A DNA stretch of 40,429 bases from a bacterium (GCA_031082185.1 JAVHLI010000017.1:1-40429), one strand, 5' to 3'; positions 7,650-18,064 are shown, numbered from the stretch's first letter. Notes: generated from the sequence alone by a model not told the origin. Numbers and translations: made by a program.

Positions 7650-8572
7650 GGGTGGGAGGATGCCCCCGCGCTCTGACGCGCGGCTGCGCGCGCCGTCATG
7701 CGACAGAACGCGCAGACCTCCTCGGTCGTCGGCTGGTCGCATTGCCGGCAGGGATGAAGCACCGGGGGCCCGCCGGCGCGGAGCACCGGCGCCAGGCGAT
7801 CAAGAAAGCCCCAGTAGAACGCCTGCTTGGTGCCGGCGGAGGCGGCCTCCAGACTGTTCAGTACCTCCTTGTGCAACAGCGACCGTGCCCCACGGCTGTG
7901 GGGGCACTCCTCGATCACGTAGTCAATCCCCCGCAGCAAGGCGTATGCCGCGCTCTCCCTCTCGGAGGTCCTGTAGAGCGGCTTCACCCTGCGCACCAAG
8001 TGAGGGTGCGTCTGCTCCAGGACCGGCGCCTGGCGCGCGAGCTGATCCATGTTCCAGTGCAGAAGATTACCCAACAGCACAGCGGCCTCATCGTCGAGGT
8101 TGTGCCCGGTTACGACGGCGGTAAAACCGCCGTCGCGGGCCAGCTTGTTGAAGAGGTAGCGCTTCGAAAGCCCGCATGCGGAGCAAGAATTCCGGCCGCT
8201 CGCCTTCGCCAGCGTGCCGATGTCCATCCCGTACTCCGCGCGCAGATCGGCCACGAGCAGCCGCGCCCCGCGCGCCCGGGCGAACTCCTCGGTCCTTGCG
8301 CGCGACTCCTGCGAGTAACCACCTATCCCAAGATCCACGTGCAGTCCCGTGGCGTCGTCGCCGCGGCGCAGCAGGATCTCCCACAACGCCAGGCTGTCCT
8401 TGCCGCCGGAGACGGCCACCAGGATGCGTTCCCCCGGCCTGAACATCCTCTGCGTGGTGATTGCACGATGGACCTGGGCCTCAAAGAACTCGAGGAAGTG
8501 CGGCGCGCAGTATGCGGCGCGATGTCGGCGCACCTCAACCGCGGCGGGCCCCCGACACTTCAGACAGCGCAA
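7646..8572 (-). CDS. ttuA: tRNA-5-methyluridine(54) 2-sulfurtransferase, TtuA-type
   Basis: A 308-residue PP-loop ATPase that would activate U54/T54 of tRNA and replace O2 with sulfur delivered by a ubiquitin-like carrier. An N-terminal zinc site (Cys3, Cys6, Cys22, His25) precedes the PP-loop SGGKDS (55-60). Cys130 and Cys133 (NSCSACG) and Cys223 (EECPHS) match the three cysteines that hold the [4Fe-4S] cluster in Thermus TtuA, and a second zinc site near the C-terminus has CRQC and CAFC. TTG 8572 is used as start because the family begins with CxxC immediately after Met. It overlaps the ttuB end by 13 bases. The related TtcA and Ncs6 families differ in arrangement of the zinc sites. Confidence 0.9.
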   Translation of the reverse strand: MRCLKCRGPAAVEVRRHRAAYCAPHFLEFFEAQVHRAITTQRMFRPGERILVAVSGGKDSLALWEILLRRGDDATGLHVDLGIGGYSQESRARTEEFARARGARLLVADLRAEYGMDIGTLAKASGRNSCSACGLSKRYLFNKLARDGGFTAVVTGHNLDDEAAVLLGNLLHWNMDQLARQAPVLEQTHPHLVRRVKPLYRTSERESAAYALLRGIDYVIEECPHSRGARSLLHKEVLNSLEAASAGTKQAFYWGFLDRLAPVLRAGGPPVLHPCRQCDQPTTEEVCAFCRMTARAAARQSAGASSHP

Positions 8573-8781
8573 GGCGCCCCGTCCGTCGTTCCGCCCGAGA
8601 TCACCGGGCGGATCTCGATCTCGTCCGCTTCGTCCACCTCGGAATCCGAGGTCAGCAGCGTATCGCCGCGGATCACCAGGTGGGCCTCAGGGTCAAGCCC
8701 CAGCTCGGCAAGAATCTGTGAAACCCTCCCCCGGCCCACAATCTCCAGATCGCGGCGCGGGTGGTGCAGCCGGATCTTCAC
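8560..8781 (-). CDS. ttuB: MoaD/ThiS-family sulfur carrier, TtuB-like, with a tail after Gly-Gly
   Basis: A 73-residue beta-grasp protein. The order [10 protein letters not shown], a short helix ([10 protein letters not shown]), [12 protein letters not shown] and [12 protein letters not shown] is that of ubiquitin-like sulfur carriers which carry a thiocarboxylate on a terminal glycine. Adjacency to ttuA makes it the likely sulfur donor for 2-thioribothymidine. GTG 8781 overlaps the stop of the B12-binding subunit (GTGA, 8778-8781). Unusually, Gly63-Gly64 are not terminal: nine residues (TTDGAPCAV) follow before the stop. If this reading is right, the carrier would need trimming before activation. 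A sequencing error or a non-functional tail cannot be excluded. Confidence 0.82.
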   Translation of the reverse strand: MKIRLHHPRRDLEIVGRGRVSQILAELGLDPEAHLVIRGDTLLTSDSEVDEADEIEIRPVISGGTTDGAPCAV

Positions 8782-9188
8782 GCCGTGACGCCCCTCGGCC
8801 GGACGTGCTCGCCCACCCAACGGACGATCTCCGCCAGGGAGGTGCCGGGGTTGAAGATCCGTCCGATGCCCGCTGCCACCAACCCTGGCATGTCCTCCTC
8901 GGGTATGATTCCACCGCCGAACACAACGATGTCCCCGACCCCTCGCTCCCGCAGCAGTGCCGCGATACGGGGGAAGAGCACGTTGTGCGCCCCGGAAAGT
9001 ATGGACAGGCCGATGGCATCCACGTCCTCCTGGACCGCCGCGGCCACGATCATCTCGGGCGTCTGGTGAAGTCCCGTGTAGATCACCTCGTACCCGGCGT
9101 CGCGCAGCGCGCGTGCCACAACCTTGATTCCCCGGTCGTGGCCGTCCAACCCGGGCTTGGCCAGCAGGATGCGGGCGGCGCGTGCCAT
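8778..9188 (-). CDS. B12-binding (small) subunit of an acyl-CoA mutase
   Basis: A 136-residue cobalamin-binding protein homologous to the C-terminal domain of methylmalonyl-CoA mutase. The base-off/His-on signature DxHxxG is LDGHDRG (Asp15, His17, Gly20); SILSG near residue 62-66 and [12 protein letters not shown] hold the nucleotide tail of the cofactor. An AGGAGAG ribosome site precedes the ATG. It is a separate polypeptide, the two-subunit arrangement seen in archaeal-type MCM and in isobutyryl-CoA mutase. It lies 57 bases downstream of the large subunit and overlaps ttuB by 4 bases. Reaction identity depends on the large subunit. Confidence 0.92.
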   Translation of the reverse strand: MARAARILLAKPGLDGHDRGIKVVARALRDAGYEVIYTGLHQTPEMIVAAAVQEDVDAIGLSILSGAHNVLFPRIAALLRERGVGDIVVFGGGIIPEEDMPGLVAAGIGRIFNPGTSLAEIVRWVGEHVRPRGVTA

Positions 9189-9245
9189 TGAGGCTCTCCT
9201 CTCAGCGGTGCACCACGCGATGATAGCGCGGGACCGGTACCCGGG

Positions 9246-10820
9246 TCAAACGACCGCCGGCTCGCGGTACTCGCCGTAGACACCCCGAAACACGTCGCAG
9301 ATCTCACCCAGCGTGGCGTAGGCCCTCACGCACTCGAGGACGTGCTCCATCGTGTTGTCGTGCCCTTCCGCGGCCCTCCGCAGCGCGCTCAGGCAGCGAT
9401 CCGCCCTCGCCCCATCCCGCCCGGAGCGCACTTCCCGTGTGCGGGAAACCTGCCGGAGCTCCACCTCGGGATCTATGCGCAGGGTCGGGATCACGGGTTC
9501 CTCTGCGACCGCGAACTCATTCACGCCCACGATGATCCGCTCGCGCCGTTCGACCTGCAGCTGGAACCGGTATGAGGCCTCGGCGATCTCGCGCTGCGGA
9601 TACCCCGCCTCGACGGCGGCCACCATCCCGCCCAGATCATCAATCCTGCGAATGTACTCCCAGGCCGCCTCTTCCATCTGGCTGGTCAGCGTCTCAACGA
9701 AGTACGATCCTCCCAGCGGGTCCACCGTGGCCGGCACGCCGCTCTCATGGGCCAGGATCTGCTGGGTGCGCAGGGCGACGGTCACCGCCTCCTCGGTCGG
9801 CAGCGAATAGGTCTCGTCCATCGAGTTCGTGTGGAGCGACTGCGTGCCGCCCAGCACGGCGGCCAGCGCCTGGAGCGCCACGCGGGCGATGTTGTTCAGC
9901 GGCTGCTGCGCGGTCAGGGAGACGCCCGCGGTCTGCGCGTGGGTGCGCAGCCACCACGACCGAGGCTCCCTCGAACCGAACCGCTCGCGCATGATTCGCG
10001 CCCACATCCGGCGCGCCGCCCGGAACTTGGCGATCTCTTCAAAGAAATCGTTGTGAACGTCGAAGAAGAACGACAGCCGGGGCGCGAAGGCGTCCAGTTC
10101 AAGGCCCGCGGCCAGGCCGGCCTCAACGTAGGCGATGCCGTCCGAGAGGGTAAAGGCCAGTTCCTGCACCGCGGTGCTCCCGGCCTCGCGGATGTGGTAC
10201 CCGCTGATGCTGATGACGTTCCAGCGAGGCAACTCCCGCGTCCCGAAGACGAGCATGTCCTGAATCAGCCGCAGGCTCGGGCGTGGCGGGACGATCCACT
10301 CCTTCTGCGCGATAAACTCCTTGAGCATGTCGGTCTGCGTCGTCCCGCCGAGCCTGTCGCGGGGGATGCCCTGCCTGTCAGCCATGGCAACGTACATCGC
10401 CAGCAGGATGTTGGCCGGGGCGTTGATCGTCATCGAGGCCGTCACCCGGTCCAAGGGGATGCCCTCAAACAGCACCTCCATGTCCGCCAGCGAATCAACG
10501 GCCACACCTTCGCGACCCACCTCGCCCAGCGCCCGAGGGTGGTCCGAGTCATATCCCATCAAGGTCGGCATGTCGAACGCGACCGAGAGGCCGGTCTGCC
10601 CGTGCTCTAGGAGGTAGTGAAACCGCCGGTTGGTGTCCTCGGCCGCGCCGAACCCCGCGAACTGCCGCATCGTCCACAGCCGGCCCCGGTACATCGTGGG
10701 GTGAATGCCGCGGGTATAGGGATACTCACCGGGCCTGCCCGGGCTCCCCGCCTCGGGCAATCCGGCCAGATCGTCCGCGGTGTACACCGCCTTGACCGGG
10801 ATCCCGGAGGGCGTCTCCAT
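9246..10820 (-). CDS. Acyl-CoA mutase large subunit (isobutyryl-CoA mutase-like)
   Basis: A 524-residue TIM-barrel substrate-binding subunit of a coenzyme B12-dependent mutase. The family blocks [17 protein letters not shown] (residues 42-58), [19 protein letters not shown] and [20 protein letters not shown] are intact. Methylmalonyl-CoA mutases hold the substrate carboxylate with a Tyr and an Arg. Here the Tyr is kept (Tyr44), but the segment [14 protein letters not shown] has Gln172 where MCM has the Arg. Gln at this place is known for isobutyryl-CoA mutases and relatives, so I favour isobutyryl-CoA/n-butyryl-CoA interconversion or another non-carboxylated acyl-CoA. An automatic pipeline would probably call it MCM. 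It starts one base into the upstream stop (TGATG), in the same run as beta-oxidation genes. The MeaB-type chaperone is not in the window. Confidence 0.88.
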   Translation of the reverse strand: METPSGIPVKAVYTADDLAGLPEAGSPGRPGEYPYTRGIHPTMYRGRLWTMRQFAGFGAAEDTNRRFHYLLEHGQTGLSVAFDMPTLMGYDSDHPRALGEVGREGVAVDSLADMEVLFEGIPLDRVTASMTINAPANILLAMYVAMADRQGIPRDRLGGTTQTDMLKEFIAQKEWIVPPRPSLRLIQDMLVFGTRELPRWNVISISGYHIREAGSTAVQELAFTLSDGIAYVEAGLAAGLELDAFAPRLSFFFDVHNDFFEEIAKFRAARRMWARIMRERFGSREPRSWWLRTHAQTAGVSLTAQQPLNNIARVALQALAAVLGGTQSLHTNSMDETYSLPTEEAVTVALRTQQILAHESGVPATVDPLGGSYFVETLTSQMEEAAWEYIRRIDDLGGMVAAVEAGYPQREIAEASYRFQLQVERRERIIVGVNEFAVAEEPVIPTLRIDPEVELRQVSRTREVRSGRDGARADRCLSALRRAAEGHDNTMEHVLECVRAYATLGEICDVFRGVYGEYREPAVV

Positions 10821-12808
10821 CAGCGGCTCCCGCCGATGCTCCGGTCCAGCAGCTCTGCGATGTCCAACGGCCGGACGGCCGTCTCCCGCGCCGCGACCCC
10901 GTCCTCAATCATCAGCATGCAGAACGGGCAGGCGGTAGCAACAATCTGCGCCCCCGAGGCCACAGCCTGATCGGTGCGAGCGTGGTTGATCCGCTGGCCG
11001 GCTCGGTCCTCGGACCAGTAGAGCCCTCCGCCGGCCCCGCAGCAGAATCCGTTCTCGCGGCATTGGGACATCTCTACGGCCCGCACTCCGGGGATCGCGC
11101 GGAGCACGCGGCGCGGAGCGGCATACTCGCCGTTGTGCCGCCCCAGATAGCAGGGATCGTGAAAAGCGACGATGGAATCCATCGGTACCGTGGGTGCGAT
11201 GCGCCCGGTCTCCACCAGGTGCGCGAGCAGTTGTGCGTGGTGCCAGACCTCGTATCGGCCGCCCATCTGCGGGTAGGTGTGCTTGAAAGTATTGTAACAG
11301 TGGGGGCAGACGGTGACGATCTTCTTCACCGCGTACCGGTCCAGTGTCTCTATGGTCTGCCGCGCAAGCGTCTGGAAAAGGTACTCGTTGCCCATCGCCC
11401 GCGCGGGATCCCCGGTGCAGGTCTCCTCGTCGCCCAGGATGGCCAGATCCACGCCGGCGGCGTGCAACACCCGCACCAGCGCCCGCAACGTCGAATGGTT
11501 CCTCTCGTTCAGGGCCGCCGCGCAGCCCACCCACAGCAGCCACTCGGCACCCTCCCCGCGCGGCAGCGATTTCACATCAATACCGGCCGCCCACGCCGTG
11601 CGCGCGATTCCGGCTCCGCGGAAGGGATGTCCCCTGGCTTCCAGGCTGCGCAGCGCCTCCCCCATCAGGTCGGGGACGACGGCCTCCTCCATGGCCAAGT
11701 ACCGCCGCATCTCAACTATCTTGGGCACGTGTTCGATGAATACGGGGCACGCCTCCATGCAGGCCAGGCAGGTGGTACATCCCCACAGCGCCTCCGCCTG
11801 CACGACCCCACCGGCCAGTACCGGACCCGAGACCCCGCCGGAGCGCGCCATCTCATCGCGCAGGTCCAGGATCACCTGCATCGGGGATAGGAGCTTGCCG
11901 GTGGTGTTGGCAGGGCAGACGGCGGTGCACCGACCGCACTCCGTGCAGACGTCCAGGTCGAAGAGGTCCTTCCATGTGAGCTCCGAGAACGCAAACGCGC
12001 CGAAGCGTTCAACCTTCTCGAAGTCCACGAGGCGCGGGCTTCCCGCGTCCGCCAAGGGGCGCAGGTAGATGTTCACCGGCGCCAGCAGCAGGTGGAAAAG
12101 CTTGGAACGCGGGATATAGGCGATGAAGAGCATTGACAGCGCGAAGTGGACCCACCACAGGACCGCGTGGCTGCCCCGTATCGCGGTTGAGCTCATCCCC
12201 ACCGCGCCTGAGAGGACCGAGATCTGGTACCCCACCGGTGACCAGGGACCCCATGGATCGCGGGTTCCGGCGATCCGCAATCCCTCAACCAGGAAACCGG
12301 TGAGAAGAATCGCCCCCAGGAACCAGAGAATGACACCGTCGGAGAGGATCCCGCGCCGCAGCCGCGGCGACCTGACAACGTAGCGCATCACCAGCGCCGC
12401 GGCCACGCCGGCGGTCGCTGCCGCGCCCATCAGATCCAGGGCCAGCGACTGGAAGTACAGGTAGAACGGCCCCCGCATGATCTGCAGCTTCAGGTCCGCC
12501 TGGACCAGAACCACCAATGTCCCGACCAGTAGGAACGCAAATCCCCAGAACAGAGCCAGGTGGTAGATCCCGGAGGTGCGATCGGCGAGCAGCCTCCCGT
12601 GGGCGGCCACGTGGAGCAGGACCGAGCGCAGGCGAGGCCAGATGGGCGTGAGGCGGTCCACCGGCTGGCCCCTTCGCCACATACGGAAGTGTTGGTAGAG
12701 GCCGTGTCCGAAGGCAGCGATGGCTGCGGCGGCCAGCAGGTACATGATGACCACGCCGATCTGAGGGATGTTCCAGTAGATTTCGCGAGTTGGGACCAAC
12801 GGGTCCAT
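10820..12808 (-). CDS. Membrane Fe-S oxidoreductase, probable ETF:quinone reductase (EMO/HdrD-like)
   Basis: A 662-residue fusion of a cytochrome-b/NarI-like membrane domain and a soluble Fe-S domain. About five to six membrane helices occupy residues 15-240. Two ferredoxin-type [4Fe-4S] motifs follow, [12 protein letters not shown] (Cys288-298) and [12 protein letters not shown] (Cys344-354), then two CCG domains of the heterodisulfide-reductase D type, the second with [15 protein letters not shown] and CPFC. Proteins of this build next to etfAB are proposed to pass electrons from ETF to menaquinone (EMO-type), replacing the classical EtfQO. It sits between etfA (9 bases) and the mutase (1-base overlap), which supports that role. 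The acceptor quinone is not visible. Confidence 0.88.
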   Translation of the reverse strand: MDPLVPTREIYWNIPQIGVVIMYLLAAAAIAAFGHGLYQHFRMWRRGQPVDRLTPIWPRLRSVLLHVAAHGRLLADRTSGIYHLALFWGFAFLLVGTLVVLVQADLKLQIMRGPFYLYFQSLALDLMGAAATAGVAAALVMRYVVRSPRLRRGILSDGVILWFLGAILLTGFLVEGLRIAGTRDPWGPWSPVGYQISVLSGAVGMSSTAIRGSHAVLWWVHFALSMLFIAYIPRSKLFHLLLAPVNIYLRPLADAGSPRLVDFEKVERFGAFAFSELTWKDLFDLDVCTECGRCTAVCPANTTGKLLSPMQVILDLRDEMARSGGVSGPVLAGGVVQAEALWGCTTCLACMEACPVFIEHVPKIVEMRRYLAMEEAVVPDLMGEALRSLEARGHPFRGAGIARTAWAAGIDVKSLPRGEGAEWLLWVGCAAALNERNHSTLRALVRVLHAAGVDLAILGDEETCTGDPARAMGNEYLFQTLARQTIETLDRYAVKKIVTVCPHCYNTFKHTYPQMGGRYEVWHHAQLLAHLVETGRIAPTVPMDSIVAFHDPCYLGRHNGEYAAPRRVLRAIPGVRAVEMSQCRENGFCCGAGGGLYWSEDRAGQRINHARTDQAVASGAQIVATACPFCMLMIEDGVAARETAVRPLDIAELLDRSIGGSR

Positions 12809-12817
12809 GGCTGCGGG

Positions 12818-13801
12818 CTACAGGCCCTTGAGCTCCTTGATCTTGGCGATCAGGGGCGGTACGACCTCCCGGAAGTCGGCGACGATGCCGAGGTGGGCAA
12901 CCGAGAAGATCGGCGCCTCCGGGTCTCGGTTGATCGCGACGATCATGCGCGAACCGGACACGCCTGCCACGTGCTGCGTGGCCCCTGAGATGCCCACTGC
13001 CACGTACAGGGCCGGACGGATGGTCTTGCCGGTCTGGCCCACCTGCCAGCTCAGCGGCACCCACCCGGAATCCGCGGGCGGCCGGGACGCTCCCACAGCC
13101 CCTCCCAGCGTAGACGCCAGCTCGCCGAGTTGGGCAAAGCCCTCGGGCCCTCCCATACCGCGCCCACCGCCAATGACGACCTGCGCGTCTTCCAGGCCAA
13201 CATCCGACTGCTCGCGCAGCACCTGGCGCACGCGCGTCGGCAGGTCACCGGGGTCCATCTCAACCGTCAGGTCCTCCACGGTTCCAGCCACCGGAGATGG
13301 AGCCGGAACGTCGAGCGACCTGGGCTTCATCGAGAACACCGCCGGCCTGCGGGTTACCGCCATGGTCGCCACGGCCCGGCCTCCGTAGACCTGCCGCCGC
13401 GCAACCACGGCACCGTCGCCGGAAGCGAGCTCAGAGCACTCCGTTACCAGGGCCGCCCCGAGCCTCCAAGCGAGCCGGGCGGCGAGGTCGCGGCCCATTG
13501 TGTCGGCGCTGATAAGCACGACCTCGGGACGCTCGATCCGCGCCACCTGTTCGATCACCCGCAGGTAGGCATCTGACTCCCCCGCGGTCAGGAGCGGGTG
13601 GTCCACCCGGAGCACCCGGGCCACGCCGTGCCTGTGCAAAGCCTGGGGCGCATCGACCAGACCAGGCCCGGACCCCAGCAGCACGGCGGTCACGCCCAGG
13701 CCGAGCGGTCCACTAATCGCGTGCGCGCCGGCGACCAGTTCGAGACTGGACCGGCTCAGCGTGCCGTCAGGCGCAGTGGCAACTACCAGGATGTCAGGCA
13801 T
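12818..13801 (-). CDS. etfA: Electron transfer flavoprotein alpha subunit
   Basis: A 327-residue FAD-binding subunit. The N-terminal domain I is short and variable; the C-terminal FAD domain has GGGRGMGGPEGF, VGASRPPADSGWVP, QVGQTGKTIRPALYVAVGIS and GSRMIVAINRDPEAPIF, the full ETF-alpha signature. It pairs with etfB to take electrons from acyl-CoA dehydrogenases. The stop-to-start gaps are 16 bases from etfB and 9 bases to the membrane Fe-S protein. There is no N-terminal ferredoxin or extension of the sort seen in some bifurcating ETFs, so ordinary electron transfer to quinone is more likely, though bifurcation cannot be judged from this alone. Confidence 0.95.
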   Translation of the reverse strand: MPDILVVATAPDGTLSRSSLELVAGAHAISGPLGLGVTAVLLGSGPGLVDAPQALHRHGVARVLRVDHPLLTAGESDAYLRVIEQVARIERPEVVLISADTMGRDLAARLAWRLGAALVTECSELASGDGAVVARRQVYGGRAVATMAVTRRPAVFSMKPRSLDVPAPSPVAGTVEDLTVEMDPGDLPTRVRQVLREQSDVGLEDAQVVIGGGRGMGGPEGFAQLGELASTLGGAVGASRPPADSGWVPLSWQVGQTGKTIRPALYVAVGISGATQHVAGVSGSRMIVAINRDPEAPIFSVAHLGIVADFREVVPPLIAKIKELKGL

Positions 13802-13817
13802 CTCTCCGCTCCTCTGT

Positions 13818-14615
13818 TTACAGCAGTTTCTGGTCGCGTAGCCGCTGAACCAGTGCCTCCACCTGCTCGACCGGCTCGCCGGTCAGGAACTCGCAGCGCG
13901 ACGTGCGTTCGGGCACCACCACCCCGCGCACCTCGACTCCTGCGCCGACATCACCGGCAGACGCGGGGGTGAGATCTCCGGGCGACCAAGTTTGAACCGG
14001 CTTACGCTTGGCCGCCATTATGTCCTTGACCTTGGGCAGGCGGGGGCGATTGGACTCGTCGCTCGTAACCGACAGCACGGCGGGCAGGCGCACCTCGACA
14101 AGATGGTGCCCGTCCTCCACCAGGCGCCTTACCAACGGCGCGCCGTCTCCTGCCTCGATGCGGGATACGAAGGTTACGCAGGCGGCGCCCAGGTCCTCGG
14201 CCAGCAGAGGAGCCACCACGCGCTCCGCCCAGTCCGCGGACTCGCACCCGGTCAGGATCAGGTCGGTCGGTCCAATCCGCCGGATTGCCGCGGCGAGCGT
14301 GCGGGCCTTCTCGGCCCCGGAGAGCTCCGGCGCCCGGGGATCGTCCACCACGATCGCCTCGTCCGCGCCCATGGCCAGCGCCAGGCGTATCGCCTCGCTG
14401 ACCGCGGCCGCCGGGCCCAGGGTGAGCACCTTCACCTTGGCTCCCGAGGCGTCCTTGAGCTGGAGGGCCACCTCCAGCGCATTCTCGTCGTAGGTGGAGA
14501 TCACCAGCGGGCGCCCATCGCGCACCTGCCTCTGCGTGCCCGGATCTACGGCGAAGTCCCGTATCGGCAGTTCAGGGTCCACAACCTGCTTCAAGCAGAC
14601 GACGACGTCCATCAC
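13818..14615 (-). CDS. etfB: Electron transfer flavoprotein beta subunit
   Basis: A 265-residue adenine-nucleotide-binding partner of EtfA. It opens DVVVCLKQVVDPE and has ISTYDENALEVALQLKD, LALAMGADEAIVVDD and DLILTGCESADW, followed by LPAVLSVTSDESNRPRLPKVKDIMAAKRK. The recognition-loop region near the last motif is the site where ETF-beta contacts dehydrogenases. It starts at ATG 14615 (ATG ATG; the second Met is an alternative start) and lies 10 bases after the acyl-CoA dehydrogenase stop, so the two are surely co-transcribed. Confidence 0.95.
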   Translation of the reverse strand: MMDVVVCLKQVVDPELPIRDFAVDPGTQRQVRDGRPLVISTYDENALEVALQLKDASGAKVKVLTLGPAAAVSEAIRLALAMGADEAIVVDDPRAPELSGAEKARTLAAAIRRIGPTDLILTGCESADWAERVVAPLLAEDLGAACVTFVSRIEAGDGAPLVRRLVEDGHHLVEVRLPAVLSVTSDESNRPRLPKVKDIMAAKRKPVQTWSPGDLTPASAGDVGAGVEVRGVVVPERTSRCEFLTGEPVEQVEALVQRLRDQKLL

Positions 14616-14625
14616 GCCTCCCTGT

Positions 14626-15771
<1,146 letters not shown>

Positions 15772-15831
15772 CCAGCCCTCTCAATCCCCCATGTGACTGT
15801 TCTGCGCGGTGCCCGGCCCCCTCCTGCCTTG

Positions 15832-16680
15832 CTACTGGTACTCGTAGAAGCCGCGCTTGCTCTTCCGCCCCAACCATCCGGCCAGCACCATCTGCCGCAG
15901 CAACGGCGGGGATGCGTAGCGGGTGTCCTTGAACTCGGCGAACATCGCCTCGGCGATGTAGTACGTCGTGTCCAGGCCGACGAAGTCCAGCAGCGTGAGG
16001 GGCCCCATGGGATGGCCCAGCCCGAGCGTAATCGCGGAGTCAATGTCCTCCCGCGAGGCGACGCCCAGTTCGAGGGCGCGTATCGCGTCCAGCAGGTAGG
16101 GTATCAGCAGCCGGTTCACGATGAAACCCGGTGTGTCCCTGGCTACCACCACGGTCTTGCCCAACGACTGGGCGAAACCGCGCATCGCCGCCACCACCTC
16201 GTCGGAGGTGCGAAGCCCCTTCACTATCTCCACGAGCGGCATCACCGGCACCGGGTTGAAGAAGTGCAGCCCCACCACGCGCTCCGCTCGGCCGGTCGCC
16301 GCAGCCATCTCGGTGATCGAGAGCGACGACGTGTTGCTGGCCAGGACGACCCCCGGCGCCACCAACCGGTCCAGTTCCCGAAGGAGCGCCTTCTTGTCGT
16401 CCATCTGCTCCAAGATCGCCTCAACCACCAGGTCCACGCCGACCAGGTCCGCCAGGACCGTGGTCCCCTGGATCCGGCCCAGGGCGGCGTCGCGGCCGGC
16501 CTCATCCAGCTTGCCGCGCTCGACCGCGCGCTGCAGCGAGCCGCGCAGCCGCGCCATCCCCTTGGCCAGCAGTTCGTCGTTGATCTCGCGCACGACCACC
16601 TCGTACCCGGATCGCGCCGCCGCCTCCACAATGCCGACCCCCATCAACCCGCACCCCACGACGCCTACGCGACGAATCAT
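15832..16680 (-). CDS. hbd: 3-hydroxybutyryl-CoA dehydrogenase
   Basis: A 282-residue NAD(P)-dependent 3-hydroxyacyl-CoA dehydrogenase that turns 3-hydroxybutyryl-CoA into acetoacetyl-CoA (or the reverse). The Rossmann fold starts VGVVGCGLMGVGI; ASNTSSLSITEMA carries the catalytic-region Ser, GLHFFNPVPVMPLVEI the catalytic His (HFFNP), and DTPGFIVNRLLIPYL the conserved Asn. The C-terminal domain GLGHPMGPLTLLDFVGLD is typical of the short Hbd form. ATG 16680 is used because a strong AAGGAGG site lies just upstream; a GTG seven codons earlier would put that site inside the gene. It is the first gene of the mutase/ETF module, 50 bases after the pdp stop. Confidence 0.94.
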   Translation of the reverse strand: MIRRVGVVGCGLMGVGIVEAAARSGYEVVVREINDELLAKGMARLRGSLQRAVERGKLDEAGRDAALGRIQGTTVLADLVGVDLVVEAILEQMDDKKALLRELDRLVAPGVVLASNTSSLSITEMAAATGRAERVVGLHFFNPVPVMPLVEIVKGLRTSDEVVAAMRGFAQSLGKTVVVARDTPGFIVNRLLIPYLLDAIRALELGVASREDIDSAITLGLGHPMGPLTLLDFVGLDTTYYIAEAMFAEFKDTRYASPPLLRQMVLAGWLGRKSKRGFYEYQ

Positions 16681-16730
16681 CGGCTCCTCCTTTGTCGCCA
16701 CCGCTGTCGGTCACCGCCGTCAACCGGCGA

Positions 16731-18038
16731 TCACCCTCTGATGACACCTCGAATTACCGGCGCCTCCTCCGGCGCGCTCTCCGCTATCGCGAAAGCCGCG
16801 GCCACCTCACGGGCCGCGGCAACTCCGGCATCCTCGGACCTGGCATGGACCGTCGCAAGGGACTCTCCGGCCTTGACGGCAACGCCCGCGGGCCGCTCGA
16901 TCACCACACCGACCGCCGGGTCAACGGCCTCGCCCTTGCGGGTTCGCCCGGCGCCCAGTTGCATCGCCGCAAGCCCGACCGCCTCGGCATCAATGCCGGC
17001 TACGACGCCGGAGGCAGACGCGGGTACCGGCAGCCGAAGGGGCGCCGAAGGCAGCCGTCCCGGATCCCCGACGACCCGTACGTCGCCGCCCTGCGCGCGA
17101 ACGAGCGCCTCGAACTTCCGCAGCGCGTCGCCGCTCCGCAGGCGCCGCAGCAGCTCTTCGCTGCCTTCCTCGGGCGAGGCCGCCCGTCCTCCCAGCACCA
17201 GCATCCACCCGCCCAGCGCCAGGCAGAGCGCCTCCAGGTCGCCTGGGCCCTCGCCGCAGAGCGTTGCGATCGCCTCGGCTACCTCGAGCGCGTTGCCGAC
17301 CGCCCGGCCCAACGGGTGGTCCATCGCGCTTATCACCGCGGCGGTACGCCGGCCGGCAGAGCAGCCGATCGCGACCATGGCCTCCGCTAGGATTCGGGCC
17401 TCGGCCTCGGTCTTCATAAACGCCCCGCGCCCGCACTTCACGTCCAGCAGGATCGCGGACGCTCCGGCGGCCAGCTTCTTGGACATGATGCTGGAGGCGA
17501 TCAGCGGCACGCTGTCAACGGTGGCCGTCACGTCGCGCAGCGCGTAGAGCCGGGCGTCCGCCGGCACCAGCGCGGCGCTCTGGCCGGCTATGGCGCACCC
17601 TATGCGCTCGACCTGCTCCACGAACGCCGCCTCGGAGAGCGCCGTGTTGAATCCTGGGATCGCCTCCAGCTTGTCCAGCGTCCCACCGGTGTGACCCAGG
17701 CCTCGCCCGGACAACTTAGGAACCGGCACCCCGGCCGATGCCACAAGGGGAACCAGCACCAGCGAGGTCTTGTCGCCCACGCCACCGCTGCTGTGCTTGT
17801 CCACGGCGCGACCGGCGAGCGATCCCAGGTCGAGCGTCTCACCCGACCGCACCATCGCATCCGTGAGCGCGGCCGTCTCTTCGGGAGTCATCCCGCGGAA
17901 GTAGACCGCCATCAGGAAAGCGGCCATCTGGTAGTCGGGGACCGAGCCCCCAACGAAGCCGCCCACCAGCCAGGCGATCTCGCCCGCGGAGAGGGCCGCG
18001 CCGTCGCGTTTCTTTTGGATCAGGTCGTAGGCACGCAT
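16731..18038 (-). CDS. pdp: Pyrimidine-nucleoside phosphorylase
   Basis: A 435-residue enzyme that phosphorolyses uridine and thymidine (or thymidine only) to base and (deoxy)ribose-1-phosphate. The family signatures are KHSSGGVGDKTSLVLVPL, SGRGLGHTGGTLDKLEAIPG, SKKLAAGASAILLDVK (phosphate/pyrimidine site) and the C-terminal barrel-sandwich domain with GRTRKGEAVDPAVGV. I place the start at ATG 18038, where MRAYDLIQKKRDG matches the usual N-terminus and gives the usual length; ATG 18050 and GTG 18068 (overlapping the punA stop) are alternatives and no start has a clear ribosome site. With punA and deoB it forms a nucleoside salvage set. Confidence 0.92.
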   Translation of the reverse strand: MRAYDLIQKKRDGAALSAGEIAWLVGGFVGGSVPDYQMAAFLMAVYFRGMTPEETAALTDAMVRSGETLDLGSLAGRAVDKHSSGGVGDKTSLVLVPLVASAGVPVPKLSGRGLGHTGGTLDKLEAIPGFNTALSEAAFVEQVERIGCAIAGQSAALVPADARLYALRDVTATVDSVPLIASSIMSKKLAAGASAILLDVKCGRGAFMKTEAEARILAEAMVAIGCSAGRRTAAVISAMDHPLGRAVGNALEVAEAIATLCGEGPGDLEALCLALGGWMLVLGGRAASPEEGSEELLRRLRSGDALRKFEALVRAQGGDVRVVGDPGRLPSAPLRLPVPASASGVVAGIDAEAVGLAAMQLGAGRTRKGEAVDPAVGVVIERPAGVAVKAGESLATVHARSEDAGVAAAREVAAAFAIAESAPEEAPVIRGVIRG

Positions 18039-18064
18039 CGGAACACGCATAGGAGGCCGGCGAT

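Noticed and set aside
15793-17547. A 584-codon plus-strand open frame over hbd and pdp
   Set aside because: It is antisense to two genes with full catalytic motifs, has no recognisable domain and is very rich in Ala/Arg/Ser, as expected for shadow frames in GC-rich DNA.
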